A program made the translations under genes and the position numbers. The notes below the pieces were generated by a model. The model made no database searches. It worked only from the letters and a program-made list of their open reading frames with translations, and was not told the DNA's origin. From assembly GCA_903959855.1 (NCBI GenBank), contig CAJBYR010000196.1:1-33366 (forward strand): a stretch of 33,366 nucleotides of DNA, given 5' to 3'. This DNA is from an uncultured beta proteobacterium (GTDB lineage Bacteria > Pseudomonadota > Gammaproteobacteria > Burkholderiales > Rhodocyclaceae). How positions within the stretch are numbered: the stretch's first letter is position 1; each line of letters opens with the position of its first letter. Below, piece after piece: positions 20,418-28,230 of this stretch.

Positions 20418-23400
20418 ATGATCTCAAAATTCTTCATCGACCGGCCGATCTTCGCCTGGGTCATCGCCATCATCATTGTGCTCGGCGGCTTGCTTGCCCT
20501 GCGCCAACTGCCGGTAGCGAGCTATCCGGCCGTGGCTCCGCCGGCACTCGCGATTTCGGTTAACTATCCGGGTGCTTCGGCGAAGGTGCTGGAAGAAACC
20601 GCAGTCGCCCTGATCGAACAGGAACTGAACGGCATCGAGAACCTGCTCTACATGGACTCGGCGTCCGAACAAAACATCGGCACCATTACCCTGACCTTCC
20701 AGGCTGGCACCAACCTCGACCTGGCCTCGGTCGAAACCCAGAACCGCATCAAGCGCGCTGAACCGCGCCTGCCCGAAGAAGTCCGTCGCCTCGGCATCAC
20801 GGTGGTCAAATCGGCACGCAACTACCTGATGTTCATCTCCCTGTTCTCGCCGGACAAGTCGCAGGACAACGTCGCGCTGGGCAGCTACGCCGCCGCCAAC
20901 GTGCTGGAAAGTATCCGCCGCACGCCGGGCGTTGGTGAAGCCATCCTGTTCGGCACCGAGTATTCGATGCGGCTATGGATCAAGCCCGAGCGCCTCACGG
21001 CATTCGGCCTGACCCCGGCCGACGTGGCGAAAGCCGTGCGCGCACAAAACGCGCAGATTGCCACCGGCGAACTGGGGCAGGTGCCGGCAGCGCCGGGCCA
21101 GGAATATGCGGCAACCATCATCACCCAGGGGCGGCTGGCCACGACCGAAGAGTTCGGCAACGTGATCATCCGCAGCGATGGCCGTGGTTCCACCGTGCGG
21201 GTCAAGGATGTCGCTCGGGTAGAGCTCGGCGCCCAGGACTACAACGTCGCTGCCCGTGTCGATGGCCAGCCGACGGCTGCGATCGCCGTGCGCATGGCGC
21301 CGGGTGCCAATGCGCTTGATACTGCCAAGGCCGTCAATGCGCGGATGACCGAGCTGGCGAAGTATTTTCCGTCGAGCATTTCCTGGATGGTGCCTTACGA
21401 CACCTCGACCTTCGTCGACATCTCGATCCGCGAAGTGGTGAAGACGCTGATCGAGGCAATGATTTTGGTCGTTCTGGTGATGTACCTGTTCCTCGAAAAT
21501 GTGCGCGCCACCTTCATCCCGACGGTGGTCGTGCCGGTGTCGCTGTTCGGTGCCCTGATCGGTCTGTATGTGCTGGGCTATTCGATCAACGTGCTGACGC
21601 TGTTTGCGATGGTGCTGGCAATTGCCATCGTGGTCGACGATGCGATTGTGGTGATCGAGAACGTCGAGCGCATCATGAGTGAGGAAGGTCTCAACCCGCG
21701 TGACGCGACGCGCAAGGCCATGGGCCAGATCATCAACGCCATCATCGCCATCACCGTGGTGCTGACGGCGGTGTTCGTACCCCTGCTGTTCTTCGGTGGC
21801 TCGGTCGGTGCGATCTACCGCCAGTTTGCGGTGACGCTGATCCTGACCATGGGCTTTTCGGCCTTCATGGCGCTGACGCTGACGCCTGCCTTGTGCGCCA
21901 CCCTGCTCAAGCACGAGGCCGGCAAGGACGACCTCATGCCGACGACCGGCTTCTTCGGCTGGTTCAACCGCTTCTTTGCCGCCACGGTCACGCGGTATAT
22001 CGGCGTGACCCGGCGCATGCTGGGTAAACCAGGGCGCTGGCTGGTGCTCTATGCAGCGATTCTGGCCGCAACCGGCTGGTTCTTCACCAAGCTGCCGGGA
22101 AGCTTCCTCCCCAGCGAAGACCAAGGCTACTTCCTCAGCATAGTCCAGCTTCCGGCCGGCGCGACACGCGAGCGCAGCCTGGAAGTGCTGGAATCCGTCG
22201 AGAAGCACTATATGGCGCAGAAGGAAGTCGCCCACGTCATCGGCGTGCTCGGTTTCTCCTTCTTCGGTCGGGGCCAGAATGCTGCCATCACCTTTGTCCG
22301 GCTCAAGAGTTGGGATGAGCGGCCGAACAAGGAGAACAGCGCCGAGTCTGTCGTGCAGCGGGCCAACATGGCCTTTTTCCGCATCAAACAGGCGATGATT
22401 TTCGCCATCAACGTGCCGCCGATTCCCGAACTTGCCGCCGTCGGCGGTTTCGACTTCCGCCTGCAGGATCGTGGTGGTCTCGGTCGCGACAAGTTGCTCG
22501 AAGCACGCAACATGGCCCTGGGTATGGCTGCACAGAACCCCGCGCTGGCCGGGGTGCGCCCCGAGGGCCAGGAGGCCGGGCCGCAGGTCTACCTCACGGT
22601 CGACCGCATCAAGGCACGCGCCCTGGGCATTGATCTGGGTGAGCTCAACGACACGCTGCAGGCGACGCTGGGCACCGCCTATATCAACGACTTCGTGCGC
22701 GAAGGCCGCATCCTGCGCGTGCAGATGCAGGCCGAAGCCGACACCCGGCGCACGCCCGACGACCTGCTGCGTCTGCCGGTCAAGAATGCGCGTGGCGACA
22801 TGATCCCGCTGGCCGAAATCGCTACGGCGAAATGGACTGTCGGTAGTCCCAAGCTCGACCGTTACAACGGCCTGCCGTCGATGAAGATCGCAGGCAACCC
22901 GGCGCCGGGTCGCTCCACCGGCGAGGCGCTGCTTGCAATGGAAGAGGTGGCGAGCAAGCTGCCGCCCGGCATCGGCTTCGAGTGGTCGGGCAGTTCCTTC
23001 GAAGAACGACTATCCGGTACCCAAGCGCCCTTCCTGTTTGCCGTCTCGTTGATCGTGGTTTTCCTCTGTCTCGCCGCCTTGTACGAAAGCTGGTCGATAC
23101 CCTTCGCGGTGATGCTGGTGGTGCCGCTGGGCATCTTCGGCGCGGTGCTCGCGGTTCATCTGCGCGGCCTGCCGAACGACGTGTATTTCAAGGTCGGCCT
23201 GATCGCCATCATCGGGCTTTCGGCAAAGAACGCGATCCTGATCATCGAGTTTGCGCGCGAGTTGCAGGAGCAGGGCAAGGACCTGATCGAGGCCACGCTC
23301 GAAGCCTGCCGCCTGCGCTTCCGGCCGATTCTGATGACGTCGATCGCCTTCATGTTCGGCGTGCTGCCGCTGGCGGTATCCACCGGCGCCGGCGCCAACA

Positions 23401-23549
23401 GCCGCATCGCCATCGGCACCGGCGTGATCGGCGGCATGTTTACCGCCACCGTGCTGGCAGTCTTCCTGGTCCCGGTATTTTTCGTGGTGGTGCGCCGCTT
23501 CTTCCCTGGCCATGCTCGTCACCACGAGGAGACGCATGATGCGCACTAA
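20418..23549 (+). CDS. RND multidrug efflux pump, HAE1 family (AcrB-like)
   Basis: A 1043-aa proton-driven inner-membrane pump of the hydrophobe/amphiphile efflux-1 family. It begins with the family signature FFIDRPIFAWVIAI and has two large periplasmic loops and 12 expected TM segments. The proton-relay residues are present: D407 and D408 in IVVDDAIVVIENVER, numbered as in E. coli AcrB, and K937 in GLSAKNAILIIEFA. It starts 3 bp after the adaptor stop. The substrate range cannot be read, though HAE1 pumps export antibiotics, dyes, detergents and aromatic compounds. The sequence is intact. Confidence 0.97.
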   Translation: MISKFFIDRPIFAWVIAIIIVLGGLLALRQLPVASYPAVAPPALAISVNYPGASAKVLEETAVALIEQELNGIENLLYMDSASEQNIGTITLTFQAGTNLDLASVETQNRIKRAEPRLPEEVRRLGITVVKSARNYLMFISLFSPDKSQDNVALGSYAAANVLESIRRTPGVGEAILFGTEYSMRLWIKPERLTAFGLTPADVAKAVRAQNAQIATGELGQVPAAPGQEYAATIITQGRLATTEEFGNVIIRSDGRGSTVRVKDVARVELGAQDYNVAARVDGQPTAAIAVRMAPGANALDTAKAVNARMTELAKYFPSSISWMVPYDTSTFVDISIREVVKTLIEAMILVVLVMYLFLENVRATFIPTVVVPVSLFGALIGLYVLGYSINVLTLFAMVLAIAIVVDDAIVVIENVERIMSEEGLNPRDATRKAMGQIINAIIAITVVLTAVFVPLLFFGGSVGAIYRQFAVTLILTMGFSAFMALTLTPALCATLLKHEAGKDDLMPTTGFFGWFNRFFAATVTRYIGVTRRMLGKPGRWLVLYAAILAATGWFFTKLPGSFLPSEDQGYFLSIVQLPAGATRERSLEVLESVEKHYMAQKEVAHVIGVLGFSFFGRGQNAAITFVRLKSWDERPNKENSAESVVQRANMAFFRIKQAMIFAINVPPIPELAAVGGFDFRLQDRGGLGRDKLLEARNMALGMAAQNPALAGVRPEGQEAGPQVYLTVDRIKARALGIDLGELNDTLQATLGTAYINDFVREGRILRVQMQAEADTRRTPDDLLRLPVKNARGDMIPLAEIATAKWTVGSPKLDRYNGLPSMKIAGNPAPGRSTGEALLAMEEVASKLPPGIGFEWSGSSFEERLSGTQAPFLFAVSLIVVFLCLAALYESWSIPFAVMLVVPLGIFGAVLAVHLRGLPNDVYFKVGLIAIIGLSAKNAILIIEFARELQEQGKDLIEATLEACRLRFRPILMTSIAFMFGVLPLAVSTGAGANSRIAIGTGVIGGMFTATVLAVFLVPVFFVVVRRFFPGHARHHEETHDAH

Positions 23550-24939
23550 GCTACTGACCCTTGCCGTCGCCCTTGCGCTGGGTGCCTGCTCGTTCATACC
23601 CGAGTACCAGCGCCCGGCGGCGCCTGTGCCCGAAGCCTGGCCAACCCCGGGAGTCGGCGCCCCACAGGGACTTCCTTCGGTCGCCGGCAGCACGGCGATT
23701 TCCCCGGACTGGCGCAAGTTGTTCCCCGATCCGCGTTTGCAGGAACTGATTGCCGCCGCACTGGAACACAACCGCGACCTGCGCATCGCGCTCGCCCGGG
23801 TCGACGAAGCGCGTGCGCAAGCCGGCATTGCGCGCGCCGATCGCTTTCCGCAACTCGATCTGGCGGCCCAGCGCGCCGCATCGCTGACGCCGGCCGATCT
23901 TTCCGGCACCGGGCGCCAGCTGAACGCTCAGCGCTACGACGTCAGCCTCGGCATCAGTGCCTTCGAGCTGGATTTTTGGGGGCGCTTCAACAGCCTCGAC
24001 CAGGCAGCGCGGGCCGCCTTCCTCGCCAGCGAGTTCGCCCAGCGCAGTTTCCGCCTCGCCTTGATCAGCGACGTGGCAAGCGCCTACTTCAGCGGCATCG
24101 AGCTGCAGGAGAGGGTTGCCCTTGCCGCTGCCACTTTATCCAGCCGTGCCGAAAGCCGTCGCCTCATCGCCGCCCGGCGCGACGTCGGTGTCGCCGGTGA
24201 TCTCGACGTACTCGCCGCTGACGCTGCGATGCAGGCCACGCGCGCCGAGCTTGCCAATCTCACGCGCCAGTCTGCCGCCGCCGAAAACGCCTTGCGCCTG
24301 TTGGTCGGCAGCAGCCCCGTGTTGCCGCTGGGAAAGATGCTGGAGCAGCAGGCGCTGGTGGCCGATGTTCCTGTCGGCCTGCCGGCAGAAGTTTTGCTCG
24401 GACGCCCCGATGTGCTCGCTGCCGAGCAGCGCCTGCTGGCCGCCAATGCCAACATCGGCGCCGCGCGCGCGGCCTTCCTGCCGCGCATCCTGCTGACCGC
24501 CGCACTGGGAACCGCCAGCCGCTCGCTGGCCGGCCTGTTCGACGCCGGCAGCGGCGCCTGGAGCTTCAGCCCGGTACTACGTTATCCGCTGTTCGATGCC
24601 GGCCGCAGCCAGGGCAATTCCGACCTGGCCGAAGCGCGCAAGACGGTTGCCGTGGCCGAATACGAAAAGACGCTGCAGCAAGGATTCCGTGAAATCGCAG
24701 ATCTGCTGGCAGCGCGCGAACACTACACCGAACAACTGGCCGCGCAGGATGCCGCTATGAAGGCGCAAGGCGAACGCCAGCGTATCGTCGAGGCACGGCA
24801 CAACGCCGGGCTGTCGAGCTACCTCGAACTGCTCGACGCCCAGCGCGACTACTTTGCCGCTCAACAGTCGGCGCTGGCGATACGGCGCTTGCAGCTCGCC
24901 AATACCGCCAGCCTGTACAAGGCGCTGGCGCTGTACTGA
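23536..24939 (+). CDS. RND efflux outer-membrane channel lipoprotein (NodT/OprM family)
   Basis: A 467-aa TolC-like channel. The signal peptide has the lipobox LGAC (C18), followed by SFIPEYQRPAAPVPEAWP and the paired outer-membrane efflux repeats (NRDLRIALARVDEARAQAGI; LGRPDVLAAEQRLLAANANI), both diagnostic for the family. Two adjacent ATGs (23536, 23539) lie behind GAGGAG (23526-23531), whose spacing slightly favours 23539. The gene overlaps the end of the pump gene by 14 bp, so the three pump genes are translationally linked. A hairpin follows 3 bp after the stop. Confidence 0.95.
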   Translation: MMRTKLLTLAVALALGACSFIPEYQRPAAPVPEAWPTPGVGAPQGLPSVAGSTAISPDWRKLFPDPRLQELIAAALEHNRDLRIALARVDEARAQAGIARADRFPQLDLAAQRAASLTPADLSGTGRQLNAQRYDVSLGISAFELDFWGRFNSLDQAARAAFLASEFAQRSFRLALISDVASAYFSGIELQERVALAAATLSSRAESRRLIAARRDVGVAGDLDVLAADAAMQATRAELANLTRQSAAAENALRLLVGSSPVLPLGKMLEQQALVADVPVGLPAEVLLGRPDVLAAEQRLLAANANIGAARAAFLPRILLTAALGTASRSLAGLFDAGSGAWSFSPVLRYPLFDAGRSQGNSDLAEARKTVAVAEYEKTLQQGFREIADLLAAREHYTEQLAAQDAAMKAQGERQRIVEARHNAGLSSYLELLDAQRDYFAAQQSALAIRRLQLANTASLYKALALY

Positions 24940-24942
24940 TAT

Positions 24943-24966
24943 GTCCCGGCAGCTTTGTGCCGGGAC
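24943..24966. terminator. Hairpin between the convergent efflux operon and the DUF3365 gene
   Basis: GTCCCGGCA (24943-24951) pairs perfectly with TGCCGGGAC (24958-24966) over a 6-nt loop. It lies between two convergent genes, 3 bp after the efflux operon and 14 bp after the minus-strand stop. Neither strand has a T-run next to it, so it is either a weak bidirectional terminator or an mRNA 3'-end protector. Confidence 0.5.
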
Positions 24967-24980
24967 GGTATCCGGCGAGA

Positions 24981-25541
24981 TTACAGCGGGCGCTTGACCG
25001 TCAGCGCGCCGCGGATCTGGCCCTCGCTGTAACCGGTGGCCTTGTCGTTGGGATACAGCTCGGTCAGCCTGGCCTTGACCTTGGCGTCGATCTTGTCCTC
25101 GGTGCCATGGCAGTTGAGGCATACGCCCTGGGTCGGCAGCGCCTTCATGTAACGCAGCGTGCGCTTGTCGCCCTCGGCGACGATCTCTGCCTTCTCCATG
25201 TTCGCCGGGCTGTCGCCGGCGGCGCGGCGGCGGTCGAAGTCTTCCAGTACGGCCTGCTCCCAGGCGTCGGGCACGGCCTTCGGGTTGCGGTTCTTCAGGC
25301 TCACGCGGCGGATCGCCCAGCCGGTGCTCTGCGAGGCGGCGGCGGCCATCTTCGGCGCCTTGTCGTTGCAGGCCGCGATCGCGCCGTCATAGCTGCCCTT
25401 GTTGATCTCCTCCTGCACCATCTGCAGCAGCTTGGGCGGAATCCCCAGCGCGGTCTTCTTCGTTTCCTCGATCAGCGCGGCATCGTTGGCGAGGGCGTGG
25501 AAGGCGGCGAGGGCGAGCGTGGCGGCAATGAGTCTCTTCAT
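24981..25541 (-). CDS. Exported DUF3365-type haem protein (Tll0287-like domain)
   Basis: A 186-aa periplasmic protein. Residues 1-19 form a signal peptide (MKRLIAATLALAAFHALA). The rest matches the DUF3365 (Tll0287-like) domain by its pattern RRVSLKNRNPKAVPDAWE (residues 79-96) and a single c-type haem motif, CLNCH (C141, C144, H145). Such proteins act as haem-binding sensors or electron carriers, some as the sensor part of signal proteins; here it stands alone, so the role is unknown. GGGAG lies ahead of the ATG on the minus strand. It converges on the efflux operon and has no partner gene on its own strand. Confidence 0.85.
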   Translation of the reverse strand: MKRLIAATLALAAFHALANDAALIEETKKTALGIPPKLLQMVQEEINKGSYDGAIAACNDKAPKMAAAASQSTGWAIRRVSLKNRNPKAVPDAWEQAVLEDFDRRRAAGDSPANMEKAEIVAEGDKRTLRYMKALPTQGVCLNCHGTEDKIDAKVKARLTELYPNDKATGYSEGQIRGALTVKRPL

Positions 25542-25988
25542 GGTTTTGTCTCCCTGGGTGGTGGCGAAGCGAGGGGATTGTCGGCCAGGGTGGCGGCGGG
25601 CGCCAATAGAAGATTTCAATGCAAGGAACATGGGGGCGGGGCGGGGCGTGGCGGACGGCGAGCCGCTTGCGTCGACGGCCCAGGATCGCCGGCCTGCGGC
25701 TGCCCTCGCGGCGGGGCCGCGCCAGGCCGCTGGCTGAACTAGCCGACGCCCCGTAGGAAGTCCTCTTGGGGGACGCCGATGAAGCCGGCGTCGTCGTCGG
25801 ACAACGCCAGCGGAAAACTCCTGTCACGGCTCCTCGCTCGGCGTCTCACATGGCCCGCCGCCGCAAGCGGCCCGCCGTCGTGGCCGACGCTACCGATGGA
25901 CGCTGGCACGATCTTAGATTATGCTGAATGCAACTAGTGCAAATGATTGCTCAATTGACTTGCAGCCAGCATCTGGCCTATTCGAATG
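25542..25988. other. Gene-poor stretch upstream of the DUF3365 gene
   Basis: No convincing gene here. The part next to the DUF3365 start should hold its promoter, but no clear -35/-10 pair was seen. A G-rich tract (25632-25653: runs of five, four and four G) could form a G-quadruplex. On the minus strand a 56-codon frame (25739-25909) from GTG has no ribosome binding site; its end reads PLALSDDDAGFIGVPQEDFL and may be the tail of a lost gene. On the plus strand ATG 25850 opens a 25-codon basic frame. The last 70 bp are visibly richer in A and T than the rest. Confidence 0.4.
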
Positions 25989-26007
25989 AAATGACTCTGA
26001 TCCCTTT
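25989..26007 (+). repeat. REP-like 19-bp repeat, copy 1
   Basis: AAATGACTCTGATCCCTTT, followed by GGCA. It differs from copies 2 and 3 at one position (T for C at position 13). It directly precedes the transposase remnant and is in the same orientation as copy 2. Confidence 0.85.
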
Positions 26008-26165
26008 GGCAGAAGCTGGGCATGCCCTTGGGCAGCGAGCGGTTTGCGGAAGCCATCTGCGCGCGGATGGGAGTCCGGCGCAATACCGGCAAGCGGGGAC
26101 GGACACCGGGCGAGGAGCGCGAATCGCCAATGACACTGACTGAACAACAGGGATTCGGATTCTGA
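26001..26165 (+). pseudogene. C-terminal remnant of a REP-associated tyrosine (Y1/IS200-like) transposase
   Basis: An open frame with no start, ending at TGA 26163-26165, gives about 54 residues. It contains MPLGSERFAEAICARMGVRR followed by KRGRTPG, closely resembling the C-terminal tail of RAYT (TnpA_REP) transposases, where a PLG(S/N)-(D/E)RF segment is followed by a basic GRP-like end. The catalytic HUH and tyrosine motifs are absent, since only the tail is left; the frame starts inside the REP-like copy 1. Such enzymes act on REP repeats, and three REP-like copies lie around it. The identification rests on this short motif alone, so it is moderately sure. Confidence 0.55.
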
Positions 26166-26199
26166 AAATGGAGGACGCAATGATGCGAAACAAAAAGCG

Positions 26200-26218
26200 A
26201 AATGACTCTGACCCCTTT
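26200..26218 (+). repeat. REP-like 19-bp repeat, copy 2 (left arm of inverted pair)
   Basis: AAATGACTCTGACCCCTTT, the exact reverse complement of copy 3 at 26936-26954. It lies 35 bp after the transposase remnant and just before the membrane-protein gene. Confidence 0.9.
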
Positions 26219-26238
26219 GGCATTGACCCCTTTGGCAT
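26209..26238 (+). repeat. Tandem duplication of a 15-bp unit at copy 2
   Basis: TGACCCCTTTGGCAT occurs twice without a gap (26209-26223 and 26224-26238). The first unit shares its left part with the REP-like repeat. The duplication ends 6 bp before the start codon at 26245. Confidence 0.9.
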
Positions 26239-26244
26239 TGCTGC

Positions 26245-26907
26245 ATGAATTCCACTTCGGAACCAATTTTCGGAATCACTTTGGGCTGGTTGCCGATTCT
26301 CGTGATCTGGCTGCCGCTATGTGTCTGGCTTTTGCGAAAGATCGCTCTTGGTCTCGAACCCGGCCCGTTCAAGTGGGCGATATTGGGTTTGCTTGGGGTG
26401 GCGTTCGCGGCGATTCCCGTCGCCGACGACGCCTACATTCAGTGGCACTTCAACCGCCTGTGCCGCGATGCGGGTATGCACTATGAGAAGAAGATTGCGG
26501 TGGACGGGTTCTACGACTCAGTGTTGAGTAGCGGGTATGAGATGGTCGAAAAGCGCGGTTTTCGGTTCGTCGAGCACCGGAAGCAGGTTAGCGGCAAGCT
26601 CGAGCGCGTTGAGAGAGTCGGCGGTGAATGGCGGGTAACGGAACTTGACCGTCCTACGGCGAGATACCACTACAAATACTTGTCCCAGCATGAACCAATC
26701 GCGTTTCGCGTGAGAAAAGTCGAGAAGGCGGTCCTCGACACGGAAACCAATCAGGTCGTCGGGCGCCAACTCATTTACACCCGCTATCCAGGTTGGCTCG
26801 ATGGCCTTTGGCTGGGATTCTTCGACGCCCGAGGAAAACAGTGCCCAACATCTGACAAACAGGGCCACCTACTGACCACAGTACTCACTCCAACAGTCAA
26901 GCAATAG
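26245..26907 (+). CDS. Two-TM protein of unknown function between inverted REP-like repeats
   Basis: I do not recognise a characterised family. The 220-aa protein has two hydrophobic segments (about residues 10-31 and 43-60), then a soluble domain of about 155 residues, probably periplasmic if the N terminus is cytoplasmic. The soluble part has cysteines C73 and C200 and runs such as EKRGFRFVEHRKQ and LIYTRYPGWLDGLW. The ATG follows the 15-bp tandem repeat by 6 bp and has no Shine-Dalgarno sequence. The gene sits between a perfect 19-bp inverted repeat (26200-26218 / 26936-26954), and its codon use is less GC-biased than that of the atp or efflux genes, both suggesting it was acquired with the repeats. 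The frame is intact. Confidence 0.7.
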   Translation: MNSTSEPIFGITLGWLPILVIWLPLCVWLLRKIALGLEPGPFKWAILGLLGVAFAAIPVADDAYIQWHFNRLCRDAGMHYEKKIAVDGFYDSVLSSGYEMVEKRGFRFVEHRKQVSGKLERVERVGGEWRVTELDRPTARYHYKYLSQHEPIAFRVRKVEKAVLDTETNQVVGRQLIYTRYPGWLDGLWLGFFDARGKQCPTSDKQGHLLTTVLTPTVKQ

Positions 26908-26935
26908 GGGGATTCAGTCATGCCTACGGGGAACT

Positions 26936-26954
26936 AAAGGGGTCAGAGTCATTT
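26936..26954 (-). repeat. REP-like 19-bp repeat, copy 3 (right arm of inverted pair)
   Basis: AAAGGGGTCAGAGTCATTT, the exact reverse complement of copy 2; 717 bp lie between the two arms. It begins 28 bp after the stop of the membrane-protein gene. Confidence 0.9.
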
Positions 26955-27200
26955 GACTTTCCGGGCTTGAAAGTATTGGGCCGATCACCCTTCTGCTAGC
27001 CAAGAGCCCGCGGTTTTCAGACCGCAGCGACCCCACAGTTACACCTCCGCAAGCCTTAACCCGGAACTGGCCGATGTTTTTCCTTGTGTGCCACGGGCCG
27101 GATTTTTCGTCCTGCCTTAGCCTCTGTGCTGAGCGGCATGGTCGATGGCGAGGGTGCGCGACGATGCCATGGTCGGGTCATCGAACGGGCAGGGGGCATC

Positions 27201-27581
27201 ATGGCTACACCGGAAATCGCATTGATCGCGCTGGTCCTTGCGGGTTTCGCTATGGCCCCGGCCGAGCCACCCGCGCCGGCCGCCACGGCCGATCCCGGTA
27301 AGCGGGTCGAGAGCGACAGCTTCACCGCGCCGCCCGAGTTGGCGCGCTGCATCGCCTACAACATCAACCGGAAAATGCCCCACCTGAGCGTTCGCCAGCG
27401 TAGCGATGCAACGACGGACGACCGCATCCTGCTTGTGCTGTCGGCGCCCGGCCAGGAAACCTTCGGTGTGATCCGTGTCGAGCCGGATGAAGGCGGCTCA
27501 AAGCTCACCACCTGGCTTGCGGGGCGGGACCTGGCTGCAGCGCCGGAGGCCGTGGCGAAACGGCTGGTGGCCGGCTGCTGA
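27201..27581 (+). CDS. Small exported protein of unknown function
   Basis: A 126-aa protein not recognised as a named family. It starts with a hydrophobic stretch (IALIALVLAGFAMAPAEPPA) that reads as a signal peptide, followed by a Pro/Ala-rich linker and a compact domain of about 85 residues with two cysteines, C50 and the terminal C126, which could form a disulfide in the periplasm. ATG 27201 is chosen over upstream in-frame codons (from 27084) because AGGGGG lies 5 nt ahead and the signal peptide begins here. It stands alone, convergent to ubiJ, in the place where ubiB is often found. The region before it (26955-27200) shows no gene. Confidence 0.65.
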   Translation: MATPEIALIALVLAGFAMAPAEPPAPAATADPGKRVESDSFTAPPELARCIAYNINRKMPHLSVRQRSDATTDDRILLVLSAPGQETFGVIRVEPDEGGSKLTTWLAGRDLAAAPEAVAKRLVAGC

Positions 27582-27615
27582 CCAGCCATGCGCTGTTAGC
27601 AGGACAACCGATTTC

Positions 27616-27642
27616 CTGAGGCATCGAAGGCCGATGCCTCAG
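27616..27642. terminator. Hairpin between convergent genes at the end of ubiJ
   Basis: CTGAGGCATCG (27616-27626) and CGATGCCTCAG (27632-27642) form a perfect 11-bp stem with a 5-nt loop. It lies 34 bp after the small exported gene and 15 bp after the ubiJ stop. No T-run follows on either strand, so it may be a weak bidirectional terminator. Confidence 0.6.
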
Positions 27643-27657
27643 CGCCTTGGGCGGCGC

Positions 27658-28230
27658 TCAGCTGATCAAAGCAAGGCGTTTTTCCAGCCGCGCGACGTCG
27701 TCGCGCAGGCGGTCGATGTCGGCCGAAAAGGTGGCAATGTCGGCCTGCTTGGCGATCAGGGGTTGTTCCTCGGTGAAGTATTCGGCGAGGTTGGCGGCGA
27801 AGTTCTGTGCCGCCTGCTGCTGCCAGGCGGCGAATTCCTTGCCGCCCTTGACGATGCGGTGGGCGGCAACGTCGCCGACCAGGCGCGAGAGGTCTTCCTC
27901 GGCATCCCAGCGCAGGTTGCGGATGACGAAGCCCAGTGCCTGGGCGAACTCGGCCGAACCCTCGATGCGCGCTGCCCGCATCACGGCATCCTTGCCTTGC
28001 AGGGCCAGCAGCGGGGTCGTTGCCGGCAGGGAAATGCTGACTTCGAGTTCGGCTTCTGGCGGGGGGGCGGAAATGCTGCCGTCGGTCGTGATCAGGAAGG
28101 CGGCCTCGAAGGGCGGCAGCTTGATCTGCGCCGCATGCCCGGCGAAGGGCATGAGCTTTTCGCGCGCCCAGGCCGCCTGACCCAGAACGTGGTTGACGGC
28201 GGCCTGGATCGGCGGGGGCAGCGGCAGCAT
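27658..28230 (-). CDS. ubiJ: Ubiquinone biosynthesis accessory factor UbiJ
   Basis: A 190-aa SCP2-domain protein that binds lipid intermediates of ubiquinone in the soluble Ubi complex. It begins MLPLPPPIQAAVNHVL, has the strand-rich SCP2 core, then WDAEEDLSRLVGDVAAHRIV, and ends in a coiled-coil-like tail (IDRLRDDVARLEKRLAL), all typical of UbiJ. The ATG is 5 bp after the stop of the Tim44-like gene, so it is in the ubiE operon. In many proteobacteria ubiB follows directly; here an unrelated plus-strand gene converges on it. Confidence 0.88.
   Translation of the reverse strand: MLPLPPPIQAAVNHVLGQAAWAREKLMPFAGHAAQIKLPPFEAAFLITTDGSISAPPPEAELEVSISLPATTPLLALQGKDAVMRAARIEGSAEFAQALGFVIRNLRWDAEEDLSRLVGDVAAHRIVKGGKEFAAWQQQAAQNFAANLAEYFTEEQPLIAKQADIATFSADIDRLRDDVARLEKRLALIS

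Noticed and set aside
20973-22235. Minus-strand open frame (420 codons) inside the RND pump gene
   Set aside because: His/Gln/Asp-rich shadow of the pump coding sequence without a ribosome binding site or domain.
25739-25909. 56-codon minus-strand frame from GTG, ending in PLALSDDDAGFIGVPQEDFLRGVG
   Set aside because: No ribosome binding site, a GC-rich repetitive start and no recognisable family. It may be a gene tail, but this is not enough to call a gene.
26999-27040. A tRNA-like anticodon arm (GCGGT loop ACCGC, with a Ser-type loop on the minus strand)
   Set aside because: No acceptor stem, D arm or T arm could be fitted around it on either strand, so it is only a short hairpin. It could be an old tRNA fragment but nothing supports that.
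27084-27200. N-terminal extension of the small exported protein to GTG/TTG codons upstream
   Set aside because: The extension has no signal-peptide character, and ATG 27201 has a good ribosome binding site directly before a signal peptide.
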